A stretch of DNA of 10,221 nucleotides from Mariprofundaceae bacterium (GTDB lineage: Bacteria > Pseudomonadota > Zetaproteobacteria > Mariprofundales > Mariprofundaceae), in contig JAUZQS010000221.1 of NCBI GenBank assembly GCA_030950875.1, forward strand, positions 1 through 10,221. The letters are read 5' to 3'. Below the pieces are notes generated by a model. That model ran no database searches. It had not been told where the DNA came from and worked only from the letters and a program-made list of their open reading frames with translations. Each line of letters begins with the position of its first letter. Within the stretch, counting starts at the first letter, position 1. Position numbers and translations under genes: made by a program. Below are positions 1 to 6,543 of this stretch, piece after piece.

Positions 1-88
1 TCAACAATGCTGTAGCAAGGTTGGCCATCAAGGCACGACGGTGGCCGCTAACCAAGCCCAAGGAACCACGATGTTTACGATGTCTCAT
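1..88 (-). CDS. rplQ: 50S ribosomal protein L17 (3' part cut off by window edge)
   Basis: Only the first 29 codons are in the window; the gene runs off the left edge. The N-terminus MRHRKHRGSLGLVSGHRRAL followed by MANLATALL matches the start of bacterial L17, which in E. coli begins [20 protein letters not shown]. L17 is a large-subunit protein near the exit of the peptide tunnel. The ATG at 88-86 is preceded by a purine-rich stretch containing GGAAGAGG about 8 nt upstream, a good ribosome binding site. The gene follows rpoA after 37 nt, which is its standard place as last gene of the alpha operon. No terminator is visible because the 3' end is outside the window. The family call is secure; total length cannot be judged. 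Confidence 0.95.
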   Translation of the reverse strand, partial: MRHRKHRGSLGLVSGHRRALMANLATALL

Positions 89-125
89 TTGTCTTTTCCT
101 CTTCCTTCAACAATTATAGTTTGCT

Positions 126-1103
126 TTAGTCTTCTAGCACTGCCGAATCATCTTGCGGTGGCCAGTTGGGCAATTCCATACCTAGTTCAAGACCCATGTT
201 TTCCAACACTTCCTTGATTTCATTCAATGATTTACGACCAAAGTTTGGTGTCCGCAGCATTTCCTGCTCGTTGCGTTGCACAAGATCACCTACACGGAAC
301 ACATCATCGGATTTCAGACAATTCATAGACCGTACAGACAGATCAAGGTGCTCGATAGGCTGAGCTAACAACGTATCCAAACCATCATCTTCATCTTCTT
401 CAACTACATCACATTGAACCGCAGAAAAATCAACAAACACAGCCAATTGCTGCTCTAAAATACTGGCTGCTTGGTTGATTGCTTCTTGTGGAGTCAGTGC
501 ACCATTGGTCTCAATGTCCATAATTAACTTATCGTAATTCGTATGCTGACCAACACGGGCAGATTCAATCCGCGTTGCAACCCGACGAATCGGAGAAAAA
601 GAAGCATCAATCAACAACGAACCCACAGCACGCTCTTCAACCTCACGTTCCGCAGCGGCATCATAACCACGTCCTTTTTCAATCACGACTTCAATCTTTA
701 AAGCACCATCATCATTAAGATGCGCCAAAATCAACTCAGGATTCAAAATCATCAAGCCCGCAGGACATTGAATATCTCCAGCGGTAACAATGGAAGATCC
801 CTTCACATCCAGAGTGATCCTAGCTGCGTCATCGCCTTCCAAACGCATATCGAGTTCTTTCAAGCTAAGGATGATATCCATAACGTCTTCACGAACACCC
901 TTGATGGTATCGTATTCATGCGATACACCATCAAAAATAACCGATGTTGCAGCTGCACCAGGCAGTGATGACAACAACATACGACGCAAGCCATTACCAA
1001 TCGTTGTACCATATCCACGTTCAAGTGGTTCAAATACGATTTTGGCAGAACGGCCAGCTACTTTTTCTTCAACGCTAATATTGCGTGGATTAATCAATTG
1101 CAT
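126..1103 (-). CDS. rpoA: DNA-directed RNA polymerase subunit alpha
   Basis: The alpha subunit dimerises to start assembly of core RNA polymerase (alpha2-beta-beta'-omega), and its C-terminal domain contacts UP elements and activators. The protein is 325 aa, close to E. coli (329). The N-terminal assembly domain spans about residues 1-230, with the conserved PLERGYGTTIGNGLRRMLLS stretch at 26-45. An acidic linker (EEDEDD, 235-240) follows, then the C-terminal domain at about 250-310. In the CTD, VRSMNCLK (257-264) and NFGRKSLNE (287-295) give R258, N261, G289, K291 and S292, which correspond to the DNA-contacting R265, N268, G296, K298 and S299 of E. coli. The CTD is therefore expected to bind DNA. 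The ATG at 1103 has GAGGAT upstream and lies 29 nt after the rpsD stop. It ends in TAA. Assignment is certain. Confidence 0.99.
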   Translation of the reverse strand: MQLINPRNISVEEKVAGRSAKIVFEPLERGYGTTIGNGLRRMLLSSLPGAAATSVIFDGVSHEYDTIKGVREDVMDIILSLKELDMRLEGDDAARITLDVKGSSIVTAGDIQCPAGLMILNPELILAHLNDDGALKIEVVIEKGRGYDAAAEREVEERAVGSLLIDASFSPIRRVATRIESARVGQHTNYDKLIMDIETNGALTPQEAINQAASILEQQLAVFVDFSAVQCDVVEEDEDDGLDTLLAQPIEHLDLSVRSMNCLKSDDVFRVGDLVQRNEQEMLRTPNFGRKSLNEIKEVLENMGLELGMELPNWPPQDDSAVLED

Positions 1104-1132
1104 GCAATGATCCTCAATAATAATCTTATGAC

Positions 1133-1762
1133 TTACTTGGAGTAAAGTTCAACAATTAGCTGTTCACGAATAGCAGAATCCAGCTGCTCACGCACAGGCA
1201 ACTCACGAAAAGTCCCCTGACGGCTTAGCAGATCTACATCCATCCACTCAGCAGTTCCACGATTACCCGCAGCTTCTGCGGCAGCATTGATACGAAGATG
1301 CTCTTTAGCAGCATCAACCAATTCCAAACGCGCACCAACACTCACGCTAAGCGAAGGGATATTGGCAATTCTGCCATTCACTTTTACCAGCTTATGGCGC
1401 ACAATCTGGCGTGCTTCAGTGCGTGAAGAGGCTAGACCCATGCGATAAATCACATTATCCAAGCGCGATTCGATCAATTGCAATAAGTTCAAACCGGTAA
1501 TACCAGGCATGCGGTCAGCATCTTTGAAATAACGCAAGAACTGCTTTTCCTGCAGCCCATAGATACGTTTTACTTTCTGCTTTTCACGCAACTGCAAACC
1601 ATAATCGGACACTTTGGTGCGACGATTCTGGCCGTGCATACCCGGTGCATAAGGGCGACGTTCAATCGGACATTTATCCGAATAACATTTGCTTCCCTTG
1701 ATATATAACTTTTCGCCTTCACGTCGGCATAGACGACATTTGGCTTCTAAATAACGTGCCAT
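1133..1762 (-). CDS. rpsD: 30S ribosomal protein S4 (zinc-type, four cysteines)
   Basis: S4 is a primary 16S rRNA-binding protein that nucleates assembly of the 30S body. In E. coli it also represses the alpha operon. The protein is 209 aa against 206 in E. coli. The N-terminus carries C9-x2-C12-x13-C26-x4-C31 (CRLC ... CYSDKC), the zinc-knuckle arrangement known from Thermus S4 and lacking in E. coli S4. The S4 RNA-binding domain lies at about residues 97-160 (SRLDNVIYRMGLASSRTEAR, then VKVNGRIANIPS). The ATG at 1762 is preceded by TAGGAG, in which the TAG is the rpsK stop; the gap is 11 nt, so coupling with rpsK is likely. It sits between rpsK and rpoA, as in E. coli and unlike Bacillus, where rpsD is elsewhere. 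Confidence 0.99.
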   Translation of the reverse strand: MARYLEAKCRLCRREGEKLYIKGSKCYSDKCPIERRPYAPGMHGQNRRTKVSDYGLQLREKQKVKRIYGLQEKQFLRYFKDADRMPGITGLNLLQLIESRLDNVIYRMGLASSRTEARQIVRHKLVKVNGRIANIPSLSVSVGARLELVDAAKEHLRINAAAEAAGNRGTAEWMDVDLLSRQGTFRELPVREQLDSAIREQLIVELYSK

Positions 1763-1773
1763 TATATTAACTC

Positions 1774-2175
1774 CTAAACGCGACGGCGCTTAGGCGGCCG
1801 ACATCCATTATGTGGGATAGGGGTAACGTCACGAATTGTCGTAACATTGATACCCACTGCGGCAATTGCACGCAGGGCAGATTCACGTCCACTACCTGGA
1901 CCACGAACCAAGACAGAACAATTCTTCACGCCATGATCCATGGCTTTCCGTGCTGCCTCTTCTGCTGCAACCTGCGCAGCAAAAGGCGTGCTTTTACGTG
2001 AACCCTTGAATCCGGATGCACCACTGGTCGCCCAGCAGATTGCATTACCTGAATCATCAGTAAATGTGATAATAGTGTTATTAAAGCTTGCTTTAATGTG
2101 AACAACAGCATGGGCAATGTTCTTGCGAACACGTTTCTTGCTACTTGCAGCTTTCGATCTCTTAGGTGCAGCCAT
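1774..2175 (-). CDS. rpsK: 30S ribosomal protein S11
   Basis: S11 lies on the platform of the 30S subunit, contacts S7 and S18, and helps shape the E site. The protein is 133 aa (E. coli 129), the extra residues being in a basic Ala/Lys/Ser-rich N-terminal tail ([20 protein letters not shown]). Conserved blocks are visible: [15 protein letters not shown] (about 26-40), [19 protein letters not shown] (about 54-72), [12 protein letters not shown], and the C-terminal [18 protein letters not shown]. The Asn-Gly in PHNG is the pair reported to form isoaspartate in E. coli S11. The ATG at 2175 lies 10 nt after the rpsM stop, and the SD TAGGGGAT includes that stop. The gene itself ends in TAG, which begins the SD of rpsD. 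Confidence 0.99.
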   Translation of the reverse strand: MAAPKRSKAASSKKRVRKNIAHAVVHIKASFNNTIITFTDDSGNAICWATSGASGFKGSRKSTPFAAQVAAEEAARKAMDHGVKNCSVLVRGPGSGRESALRAIAAVGINVTTIRDVTPIPHNGCRPPKRRRV

Positions 2176-2185
2176 TGCTTATCCC

Positions 2186-2554
2186 CTACTTCTTCTTGCC
2201 AGCAACAGTACGGCGAGGGCCTTTACGAGTGCGAGCATTTGTTTTACTACGCTGACCACGAACGGGTAAGCCTTTACGATGGCGCAAACCACGGTAACAA
2301 CCCAGATCAGTCAAACGTTTGATATTCATGGTTACTTCACGACGAAGGTCACCTTCAACATCGAAATCAGTATCGATGACTTTACGAATCTTATCGACAT
2401 CACCGTCGGTGAGATCCTTAACACGGATTTCCGCATCAATACCTGCTTTCGTTAGAATCTTCTTCGAACTACTCAGACCAATACCAAAAATATAGGTCAA
2501 CGCGATTTCAACACGTTTTTGAGTAGGAATATTTACACCGGCAATACGAGCCAC
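2186..2554 (-). CDS. rpsM: 30S ribosomal protein S13
   Basis: S13 sits in the 30S head, contacts the P-site tRNA through its C-terminal tail and forms a bridge to the 50S. The protein is 122 aa (E. coli 118). The N-terminus [20 protein letters not shown] is canonical. The helix-hairpin-helix-like [14 protein letters not shown] follows at about 21-34, and [20 protein letters not shown] and the basic tail ending [13 protein letters not shown] are as expected. The start codon is GTG (2554-2552), preceded by TAAGGAGG, which is the rpmJ stop fused to a strong SD. In E. coli the alpha operon starts at this gene with an S4-binding leader pseudoknot. Here only 11 nt separate it from rpmJ, so that leader is not present in the same place. 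Confidence 0.99.
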   Translation of the reverse strand: MARIAGVNIPTQKRVEIALTYIFGIGLSSSKKILTKAGIDAEIRVKDLTDGDVDKIRKVIDTDFDVEGDLRREVTMNIKRLTDLGCYRGLRHRKGLPVRGQRSKTNARTRKGPRRTVAGKKK

Positions 2555-2565
2555 TTGTAGCCTCC

Positions 2566-2679
2566 TTAACCCTGACGCTGTTTGTGTCGTGGATTTTCAC
2601 AGATAATGCGAACCACGCCTTTACGACGAATCACGCGACATTTATTACACAATTTTTTCACTGATGCTCGGACTTTCAC
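2566..2679 (-). CDS. rpmJ: 50S ribosomal protein L36 (zinc-binding form)
   Basis: This 37-residue protein reads [20 protein letters not shown] and continues [17 protein letters not shown]. That is a complete L36, the smallest large-subunit protein, which stabilises 23S rRNA at the base of the L7/L12 stalk region. The residues C11, C14, C27 and H32 form the zinc ribbon of the C+ family. The start is GTG at 2679, with a full anti-SD match AGGAGGTG (2693-2686) 6 nt upstream. Another in-frame GTG at 2688-2686 lies inside that SD and is not a plausible start. The gene follows infA after a 55-nt gap that may hold an internal promoter, and its TAA stop is fused to the SD of rpsM. Assignment is certain despite the size. 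Confidence 0.97.
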   Translation of the reverse strand: MKVRASVKKLCNKCRVIRRKGVVRIICENPRHKQRQG

Positions 2680-2685
2680 GTCTGG

Positions 2686-2693
2686 CACCTCCT
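2686..2693 (-). promoter_or_regulatory. Shine-Dalgarno of rpmJ, full consensus
   Basis: On the minus strand the sequence AGGAGGTG is a complete complement to the 3' end of 16S rRNA, and it is among the strongest sites in the window. It decides the start of rpmJ: the GTG at 2679-2677 lies 6 nt downstream, whereas the in-frame GTG overlapping the site cannot be used. A strong SD may compensate for the GTG start codon (inference). Confidence 0.85.
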
Positions 2694-2704
2694 ACAATCT
2701 ACAT

Positions 2705-2747
2705 TAACCGGAACACCGATTATATTTTCCAAAACTATTTTTCTCTG
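2705..2747 (-). promoter_or_regulatory. Candidate internal promoter and small hairpin before rpmJ
   Basis: The 55-nt infA-rpmJ gap holds a perfect -10 hexamer TATAAT (2724-2719). Upstream it is A/T-rich (AAAATAGTTTTGGAAAA) and has only a weak -35 candidate, CAGAGA, at 2747-2742 with a 17-nt spacer (3 of 6 matches to TTGACA), inside the end of infA. Overlapping and following the -10 is a small hairpin at 2722-2705, with a 7-bp stem including one G-U pair and the loop TGTT. It has no U tract, so it is not an intrinsic terminator. If the promoter is real it would drive rpmJ to rplQ separately from the spc genes, much as the E. coli alpha operon has its own promoter just upstream of rpsM. TATAAT also occurs by chance in other gaps of this window, so the call is tentative. 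Confidence 0.3.
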
Positions 2748-2953
2748 TAGCTGATGCGACCACGCGATAAATCGTACGGTGAAATTTCCACTGTCACTTT
2801 ATCGCCGGGTAAAATTCGGATATAATACTTGCGCATTTTTCCAGAAATTGTACACAACAGCTCATGATCATTTTCAAGCTTCACTTTAAACATGGCATTC
2901 GGAAGCTTTTCAACTACTTCCCCTGACATTTCAATAATATCTTCTTTAGCCAT
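2735..2953 (-). CDS. infA: Translation initiation factor IF-1
   Basis: IF-1 binds the 30S A site during initiation and assists IF-2 and IF-3. The protein is 72 aa, the same length as E. coli IF-1. It is a single S1-type OB fold with recognisable [48 protein letters not shown] and the C-terminal [11 protein letters not shown]; start and end are both canonical. The ATG at 2953 is 17 nt after the adk stop. The SD is TAGGGTGG, beginning with that stop, but the spacing of about 12 nt is on the long side. The gene ends in TAG. Its place between adk and rpmJ resembles the Bacillus spc cluster (secY-adk-map-infA-rpmJ) with map missing; in E. coli infA is elsewhere on the chromosome. Confidence 0.99.
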   Translation of the reverse strand: MAKEDIIEMSGEVVEKLPNAMFKVKLENDHELLCTISGKMRKYYIRILPGDKVTVEISPYDLSRGRISYREK

Positions 2954-2970
2954 GTTCTTTTTTTACCACC

Positions 2971-3612
2971 CTAGCTTTCAACAATCGTTTGAAGTGCGGC
3001 ATACACCACATTCATTTCTCCACCAGCATCAAGCTTGAAGAAACCTTCCTGATGCTGATAATAATCCAACAATGGAGCTGTTTGTTCACGATACACATGC
3101 AAGCGGTTAGCAATCACATCTTCGCGATCATCTTCACGCTGATATAACTCCCCACTACAGCGATCACAGCAGCCTGATTTTAGGGGCGGCGAATACTGCC
3201 TATGAAATCCGAAACCGCAAGCCCTGCAAATTAACCGGCCAGAAAGACGCTTCAAAAGGTTTTCTTCTGGCGCATCCATAAAGATGGTACGATCAATGAT
3301 GAGATCGTGTTTATGCAGCATTGCAGCCAATGCTTCAGCCTGAGCTACATTGCGTGGAAAACCATCCAACAGAAATCCAGTCCCCGCATCGGCAACGATC
3401 TTATCTTCAATCATCGCCACCACTACAGCATCCGGAACCAATTTGCCGGCATCCATGTATGTTTTAGCATCACGACCTGCAGCCGTCTCATCACGCACCG
3501 CAGCACGTAAAATATCACCCATGGCCAGATGTCTCATGCCATGCGCTGCTGCAATCTTTTCACCCTGTGTGCCTTTACCTACACCTGGTGGCCCAAACAA
3601 CACAATATTCAT
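2971..3612 (-). CDS. adk: Adenylate kinase with four-cysteine zinc LID
   Basis: This cytosolic enzyme interconverts ATP + AMP and 2 ADP. The protein is 213 aa, of the long-LID bacterial type. The P-loop GPPGVGKGT is at 7-15. The AMP-binding part includes GDILR (32-36) with R36, GFPRN (84-88) with R87, and Q91. The LID spans about 122-159 and holds C129-x2-C132 and C149-x2-C152, matching the zinc-binding cysteines of Bacillus stearothermophilus Adk (130, 133, 150, 153); E. coli Adk has no such cysteines. R159 and R170 match the late catalytic arginines. Residue 31, normally Thr in the (S/A)TGD motif that touches the AMP base, is Met here (codon ATG at 3522-3520). The ATG at 3612 follows the secY stop by 9 nt, with the SD TAAGGTGAT starting at that stop. 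Confidence 0.98.
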   Translation of the reverse strand: MNIVLFGPPGVGKGTQGEKIAAAHGMRHLAMGDILRAAVRDETAAGRDAKTYMDAGKLVPDAVVVAMIEDKIVADAGTGFLLDGFPRNVAQAEALAAMLHKHDLIIDRTIFMDAPEENLLKRLSGRLICRACGFGFHRQYSPPLKSGCCDRCSGELYQREDDREDVIANRLHVYREQTAPLLDYYQHQEGFFKLDAGGEMNVVYAALQTIVES

Positions 3613-3621
3613 ATGATCACC

Positions 3622-4962
3622 TTATCGCTTGCCTGTCTTCAAACGGGCTTTTTTCATCAAGCCCTCATACTGATGGCTCATCAAATGCGACTGGATCTGC
3701 CCCATAGTGTCCATCGTAACGACCACAACAATCAACAACGAGGTACCACCAAAATAAAATGGTACCGACAGTTCTGAAATCAACCATTGTGGCAACAAGC
3801 ACACCAAACTCACATAAGCAGCGCCTACAACCGTAATACGTGTCAACACACTATCTATATAATCAGCCGTCTTTTGGCCAGGACGAATGCCAGGAATAAA
3901 ACCACCATTCTTCTTTAGATTATCGGCTGTATCTTTGGGATTGAACACAATCGCGGTATAAAAGAAACAAAAGAACACCACCAAGACAGTAAACATCAAC
4001 ATATACAACCACGCACCAGGTGCCATGACTGCAGAGAGATCTCCCAACCACTCAAAGCCTGCTGTATTCTTGGTAAACTGCGCAAAGGTTGCAGGCAACA
4101 GAATCAACGATGAGGCAAAGATGGGTGGAATCACACCCGCTGTATTGACTTTCAATGGCAAAAATGATGATTGACCACCGTACATACGATTGCCAACCTG
4201 ACGCTTGGCATACTGGATAGGAATACGACGTTGCGCACGCTCAAACCAAACTACCAAGGCTGTGACCAATAAGGTCATGCCAAACAACAACAACACCGTA
4301 AAAGGAGAATACTCACCAGTGCGTGCCAACTCCAAGGTTCCACCAACAGCAGCAGGGAGACCAGCAGCAATACCAGCAAAGATAATCAATGAAATACCAT
4401 TGCCAATGCCACGTTCGGTGATTTGTTCACCCACCCACATCAGGAACATCGTACCTGAAACAAGTGTTACAACAGTCATAGCCCTAAAAGCCATACCCGG
4501 ATCAATCACAACAGATTGCCCTGCAACCGTGAACTGCTCCAAACCAATCGAAATACCAACGCCCTGAAATGTTGCGAGCAGTAAGGTTCCGTAACGGGTG
4601 TATTCGGTAATCTTGCGACGACCAGACTCACCTTCTTTTTTGAGTTGTTCCAAACGCGGCGACACCACAGTCATCAACTGAATGATAATGGAGGCCGAGA
4701 TGTATGGCATAATGCCAAGCGCAAAGATGGTTAAACGTGATAATGCACCACCGGAGAACATATCAAACATACCCAGCAATGAACCCTGCGCCTGATTGAA
4801 AAACTGCGCTAAAATACCAGCATCAATACCAGGAACAGGTATATGCGCACCCACTCGAAACACAACCAGCATTGCCAGTGTAAATAAAATACGGTTTTTT
4901 AATTCCGGTATTTTACCAATACTACCAAAGCCGCCCATAGCGCCGGCTGTCGGATTGGCCAT
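3622..4962 (-). CDS. secY: Protein translocase subunit SecY
   Basis: SecY is the pore-forming subunit of the SecYEG channel in the inner membrane. The protein is 446 aa (E. coli 443), with ten predicted membrane helices at about 24-41, 76-98, 122-140, 158-178, 187-205, 221-240, 274-294, 317-340, 374-392 and 400-420. The N-terminal [12 protein letters not shown] (36-47), the glycine-rich plug region (about 60-75), the signature [14 protein letters not shown] (178-191) and the C5 loop [20 protein letters not shown] (340-359) followed by R360 are all present. R360 corresponds to E. coli R357, needed for SecA-driven export. The ATG at 4962 lies 4 nt past the rplO stop. Its SD (AAGGCG) lies within the last codons of rplO, implying coupling. 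The usual following gene would be rpmJ in E. coli; here it is adk. Confidence 0.99.
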   Translation of the reverse strand: MANPTAGAMGGFGSIGKIPELKNRILFTLAMLVVFRVGAHIPVPGIDAGILAQFFNQAQGSLLGMFDMFSGGALSRLTIFALGIMPYISASIIIQLMTVVSPRLEQLKKEGESGRRKITEYTRYGTLLLATFQGVGISIGLEQFTVAGQSVVIDPGMAFRAMTVVTLVSGTMFLMWVGEQITERGIGNGISLIIFAGIAAGLPAAVGGTLELARTGEYSPFTVLLLFGMTLLVTALVVWFERAQRRIPIQYAKRQVGNRMYGGQSSFLPLKVNTAGVIPPIFASSLILLPATFAQFTKNTAGFEWLGDLSAVMAPGAWLYMLMFTVLVVFFCFFYTAIVFNPKDTADNLKKNGGFIPGIRPGQKTADYIDSVLTRITVVGAAYVSLVCLLPQWLISELSVPFYFGGTSLLIVVVVTMDTMGQIQSHLMSHQYEGLMKKARLKTGKR

Positions 4963-4966
4963 CAGC

Positions 4967-5419
4967 TTACGCCTTAGCCGTCAGGTTGAGTGTTCCACCA
5001 GATGCTTCAACTTTAGCTACAGCCGATGCAGATGCAGCCGTTACAGCAATAGTCAGTTTTTTAGCAGTCAATTCACCACCACCAAGGATCTTGATGGTGT
5101 CAACAGCATTACGTACCAAGCCTGCTTCAAATAATCTTGCAGCATCAACCACAGTACCATCATCAAATTTATTAAGACTATCAAGATTAACCACCTGATA
5201 ATCATTATCCGTCAACGGTGTAAAACCACGCTTGGGAACACGACGGATCAAAGGCATCTGACCACCTTCAAAACCACGAGCCACTTTACCACCGGAGCGA
5301 GACTTCTGACCTTTATGACCACGACCACCGGTTTTACCATTGCCCGTAGCAATTCCCTGACCTTTACGCTTGCGTGTTTTGCGTGAACCTTCGTCTGCTT
5401 TCAATGCATTCAAATTCAT
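4967..5419 (-). CDS. rplO: 50S ribosomal protein L15
   Basis: L15 is a late-assembly 23S rRNA-binding protein inside the 50S subunit. The protein is 150 aa (E. coli 144). The N-terminal half is the typical extended, basic, glycine-rich tail: [20 protein letters not shown], then [14 protein letters not shown] at about 31-44 and [17 protein letters not shown] at about 50-66. The C-terminal globular part ends [15 protein letters not shown], matching the family's usual EAAGG ending. The ATG at 5419 lies 2 nt after the rpmD stop, with GGAGAA inside the last rpmD codons as the SD. The next gene, secY, starts 4 nt past its TAA. The order rpmD-rplO-secY is conserved widely in bacteria. Confidence 0.99.
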   Translation of the reverse strand: MNLNALKADEGSRKTRKRKGQGIATGNGKTGGRGHKGQKSRSGGKVARGFEGGQMPLIRRVPKRGFTPLTDNDYQVVNLDSLNKFDDGTVVDAARLFEAGLVRNAVDTIKILGGGELTAKKLTIAVTAASASAVAKVEASGGTLNLTAKA

Positions 5420-5421
5420 GA

Positions 5422-5613
5422 TTATTCTCCAGACTCAATACGTACAAGGTGTTTGATTTTATTGACCATACCACGTACGGATGGGGTATCTTCCAACTCC
5501 ACAACTTGATGCATACGACGCAAACCCAAGCCTACCAAGGTTGCACGTTGATCTTTGGCATATCCGATGCCACTTTTAATCTGACGGACACGAATTGTAT
5601 CTTTGCTAGCCAT
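5422..5613 (-). CDS. rpmD: 50S ribosomal protein L30
   Basis: L30 is a small 23S rRNA-binding protein with a ferredoxin-like fold. The protein is 63 aa, slightly longer than E. coli L30 (59). The conserved pattern is clear: [20 protein letters not shown] (about 7-26) is the usual VxLxKSxIGxxxxQRxTL block, then [20 protein letters not shown] and [13 protein letters not shown]. The ATG at 5613 has AGGAGTT upstream and lies 29 nt after the rpsE stop, one of the wider gaps. That gap contains TATAAT (5631-5626) but no matching -35, so I do not call a promoter. The end (TAA) is 2 nt from the rplO start. Confidence 0.98.
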   Translation of the reverse strand: MASKDTIRVRQIKSGIGYAKDQRATLVGLGLRRMHQVVELEDTPSVRGMVNKIKHLVRIESGE

Positions 5614-5642
5614 CTTTAACTCCTGATTATAAGACGATTGAA

Positions 5643-6122
5643 TTATGTAGACTTGCCACGACGAGCAGCAATTTGCTCGGGGCTTTCCAACATCTTCAAG
5701 CCATTAAATGTAGCGCGCACAGTATTCAGCGCATTGCGGGAACCTTGTGATTTGGTCAAAATATCTTTGATACCAACAGCATCAAGTACAGCACGTACCG
5801 CAGCATTAGCGATAACTCCAGTACCTTCAGAAGCTGGCTTGATCAAAATACGACTGGAATCTTGAATGCCAGTCACCTGATAATGCGTGGTGTCGCCTTT
5901 ACGAGGTACGTGAATCAATGACTTTTTGGCAATATCACAAGCTTTACGAATCGCTTCGGGCACTTCCTTGGCTTTGGCATGGCCAAAACCAACATGGCCA
6001 TTACCATCCCCTACAACCATCAAAGCTGAGAAACGCATACGACGACCACCGGAAGTGGTTTTGGCAATACGGTTAATCGTGATAAGTTTTTCTGTCAGAT
6101 CCAAATCTTCTGCGTTGATCAT
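5643..6122 (-). CDS. rpsE: 30S ribosomal protein S5
   Basis: S5 contributes to decoding accuracy and, with S3 and S4, to the mRNA entry tunnel helicase activity. The protein is 159 aa (E. coli 167), with a shorter C-terminus ending [13 protein letters not shown]. The N-terminal dsRNA-binding-type domain spans about 8-75 ([20 protein letters not shown], then [20 protein letters not shown] at 37-56). The C-terminal domain contains [15 protein letters not shown] (91-105). After this, most S5 proteins have Gly-Gly before (A)xRAV; here the residues are N106-A107 (codons AAT, GCT at 5807-5802). This lies beside the positions of E. coli ram mutations G104 and R112, whose equivalents G102 and R110 are kept. 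The ATG at 6122 follows rplR by 10 nt with TAGGAG (rplR stop plus SD). Confidence 0.98.
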   Translation of the reverse strand: MINAEDLDLTEKLITINRIAKTTSGGRRMRFSALMVVGDGNGHVGFGHAKAKEVPEAIRKACDIAKKSLIHVPRKGDTTHYQVTGIQDSSRILIKPASEGTGVIANAAVRAVLDAVGIKDILTKSQGSRNALNTVRATFNGLKMLESPEQIAARRGKST

Positions 6123-6132
6123 CTATAATCTC

Positions 6133-6486
6133 CTAGAATTTCAAGCCGGCAGCGCGAGCGCCTTCAGCCAATGCCTGTACACGGCCATGATAAGCAAAAC
6201 TGCCACGGTCAAATGCAACCACTTCAACACCCGCTTTCAGCGCACGTTCAGCGATCAATTTACCCACAGCTTCTGCACCAGCTTTATTGCCACCGACTTT
6301 CACCGATGCATCCAAACTCGATGCTGCTGCCAAAGTGGTTCCATTGGCATCATCAATAACCTGTGCATACACATGACGCGATGAGCGAAAGATACTCAAG
6401 CGCAAACGGCCACTGGCCTTTACACGAGAACGAACCTTACGCGCACGGCGAATAGAACCTTTGTTTTCATAACGTTTTAAAGCCAT
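6133..6486 (-). CDS. rplR: 50S ribosomal protein L18
   Basis: L18 binds 5S rRNA and, with L5, anchors it in the central protuberance. The protein is 117 aa, identical in length to E. coli L18. The basic N-terminal tail ([20 protein letters not shown]) is followed by the family core: [20 protein letters not shown] (about 27-46), [27 protein letters not shown] and the C-terminal [20 protein letters not shown] (about 91-110), ending GLKF. The ATG at 6486 has AGGAG (6497-6493) 6 nt upstream. Unlike most genes here, it is preceded by a long gap (57 nt after rplF) holding a perfect hairpin next to the SD, which could modulate its translation. Its TAG stop is fused to the rpsE SD. Confidence 0.99.
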   Translation of the reverse strand: MALKRYENKGSIRRARKVRSRVKASGRLRLSIFRSSRHVYAQVIDDANGTTLAAASSLDASVKVGGNKAGAEAVGKLIAERALKAGVEVVAFDRGSFAYHGRVQALAEGARAAGLKF

Positions 6487-6500
6487 CTCTATCTCCTACC

Positions 6501-6520
6501 GCGTCTTACAATCAAGACGC
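6501..6520 (-). promoter_or_regulatory. Perfect 7-bp hairpin directly upstream of the rplR SD
   Basis: In the mRNA sense the sequence is GCGTCTT, a six-base loop GATTGT, then AAGACGC: a perfect 7-bp inverted repeat with four G-C pairs. Its 3' arm ends 3 nt before the AGGAG of rplR. No U tract follows, so it does not look like an intrinsic terminator. It lies in the longest intergenic gap of the window, after the rplF stop. Possible roles are an RNA-processing or stability element, a translational control element or a protein-binding site. None can be shown from one sequence. Confidence 0.5.
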
Positions 6521-6543
6521 TATTAAATCCATTCAACGAAAGC

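Noticed and set aside
113..118. TATAAT on the minus strand between rpoA and rplQ
   Set aside because: No -35 element at 15 to 18 nt; the short gap is A/T-rich, so the hexamer is expected by chance.
2686..2688. Alternative in-frame GTG start for rpmJ
   Set aside because: It lies inside the AGGAGGTG SD, has no SD of its own at a usable distance, and would add residues not found in L36.
4205..4567. Plus-strand open frame of 120 residues inside secY
   Set aside because: It is antisense to highly conserved SecY helices, has no recognisable domain or clear SD, and arises from the codon structure of the true gene.
5626..5631. TATAAT on the minus strand between rpsE and rpmD
   Set aside because: No acceptable -35 at usual spacing, and it runs into the rpmD SD, leaving no room for a leader.
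6501..6520. Hairpin before rplR as an intrinsic terminator
   Set aside because: The stem is followed by GGTAGGAGA, not a U tract, and essential genes continue immediately downstream.
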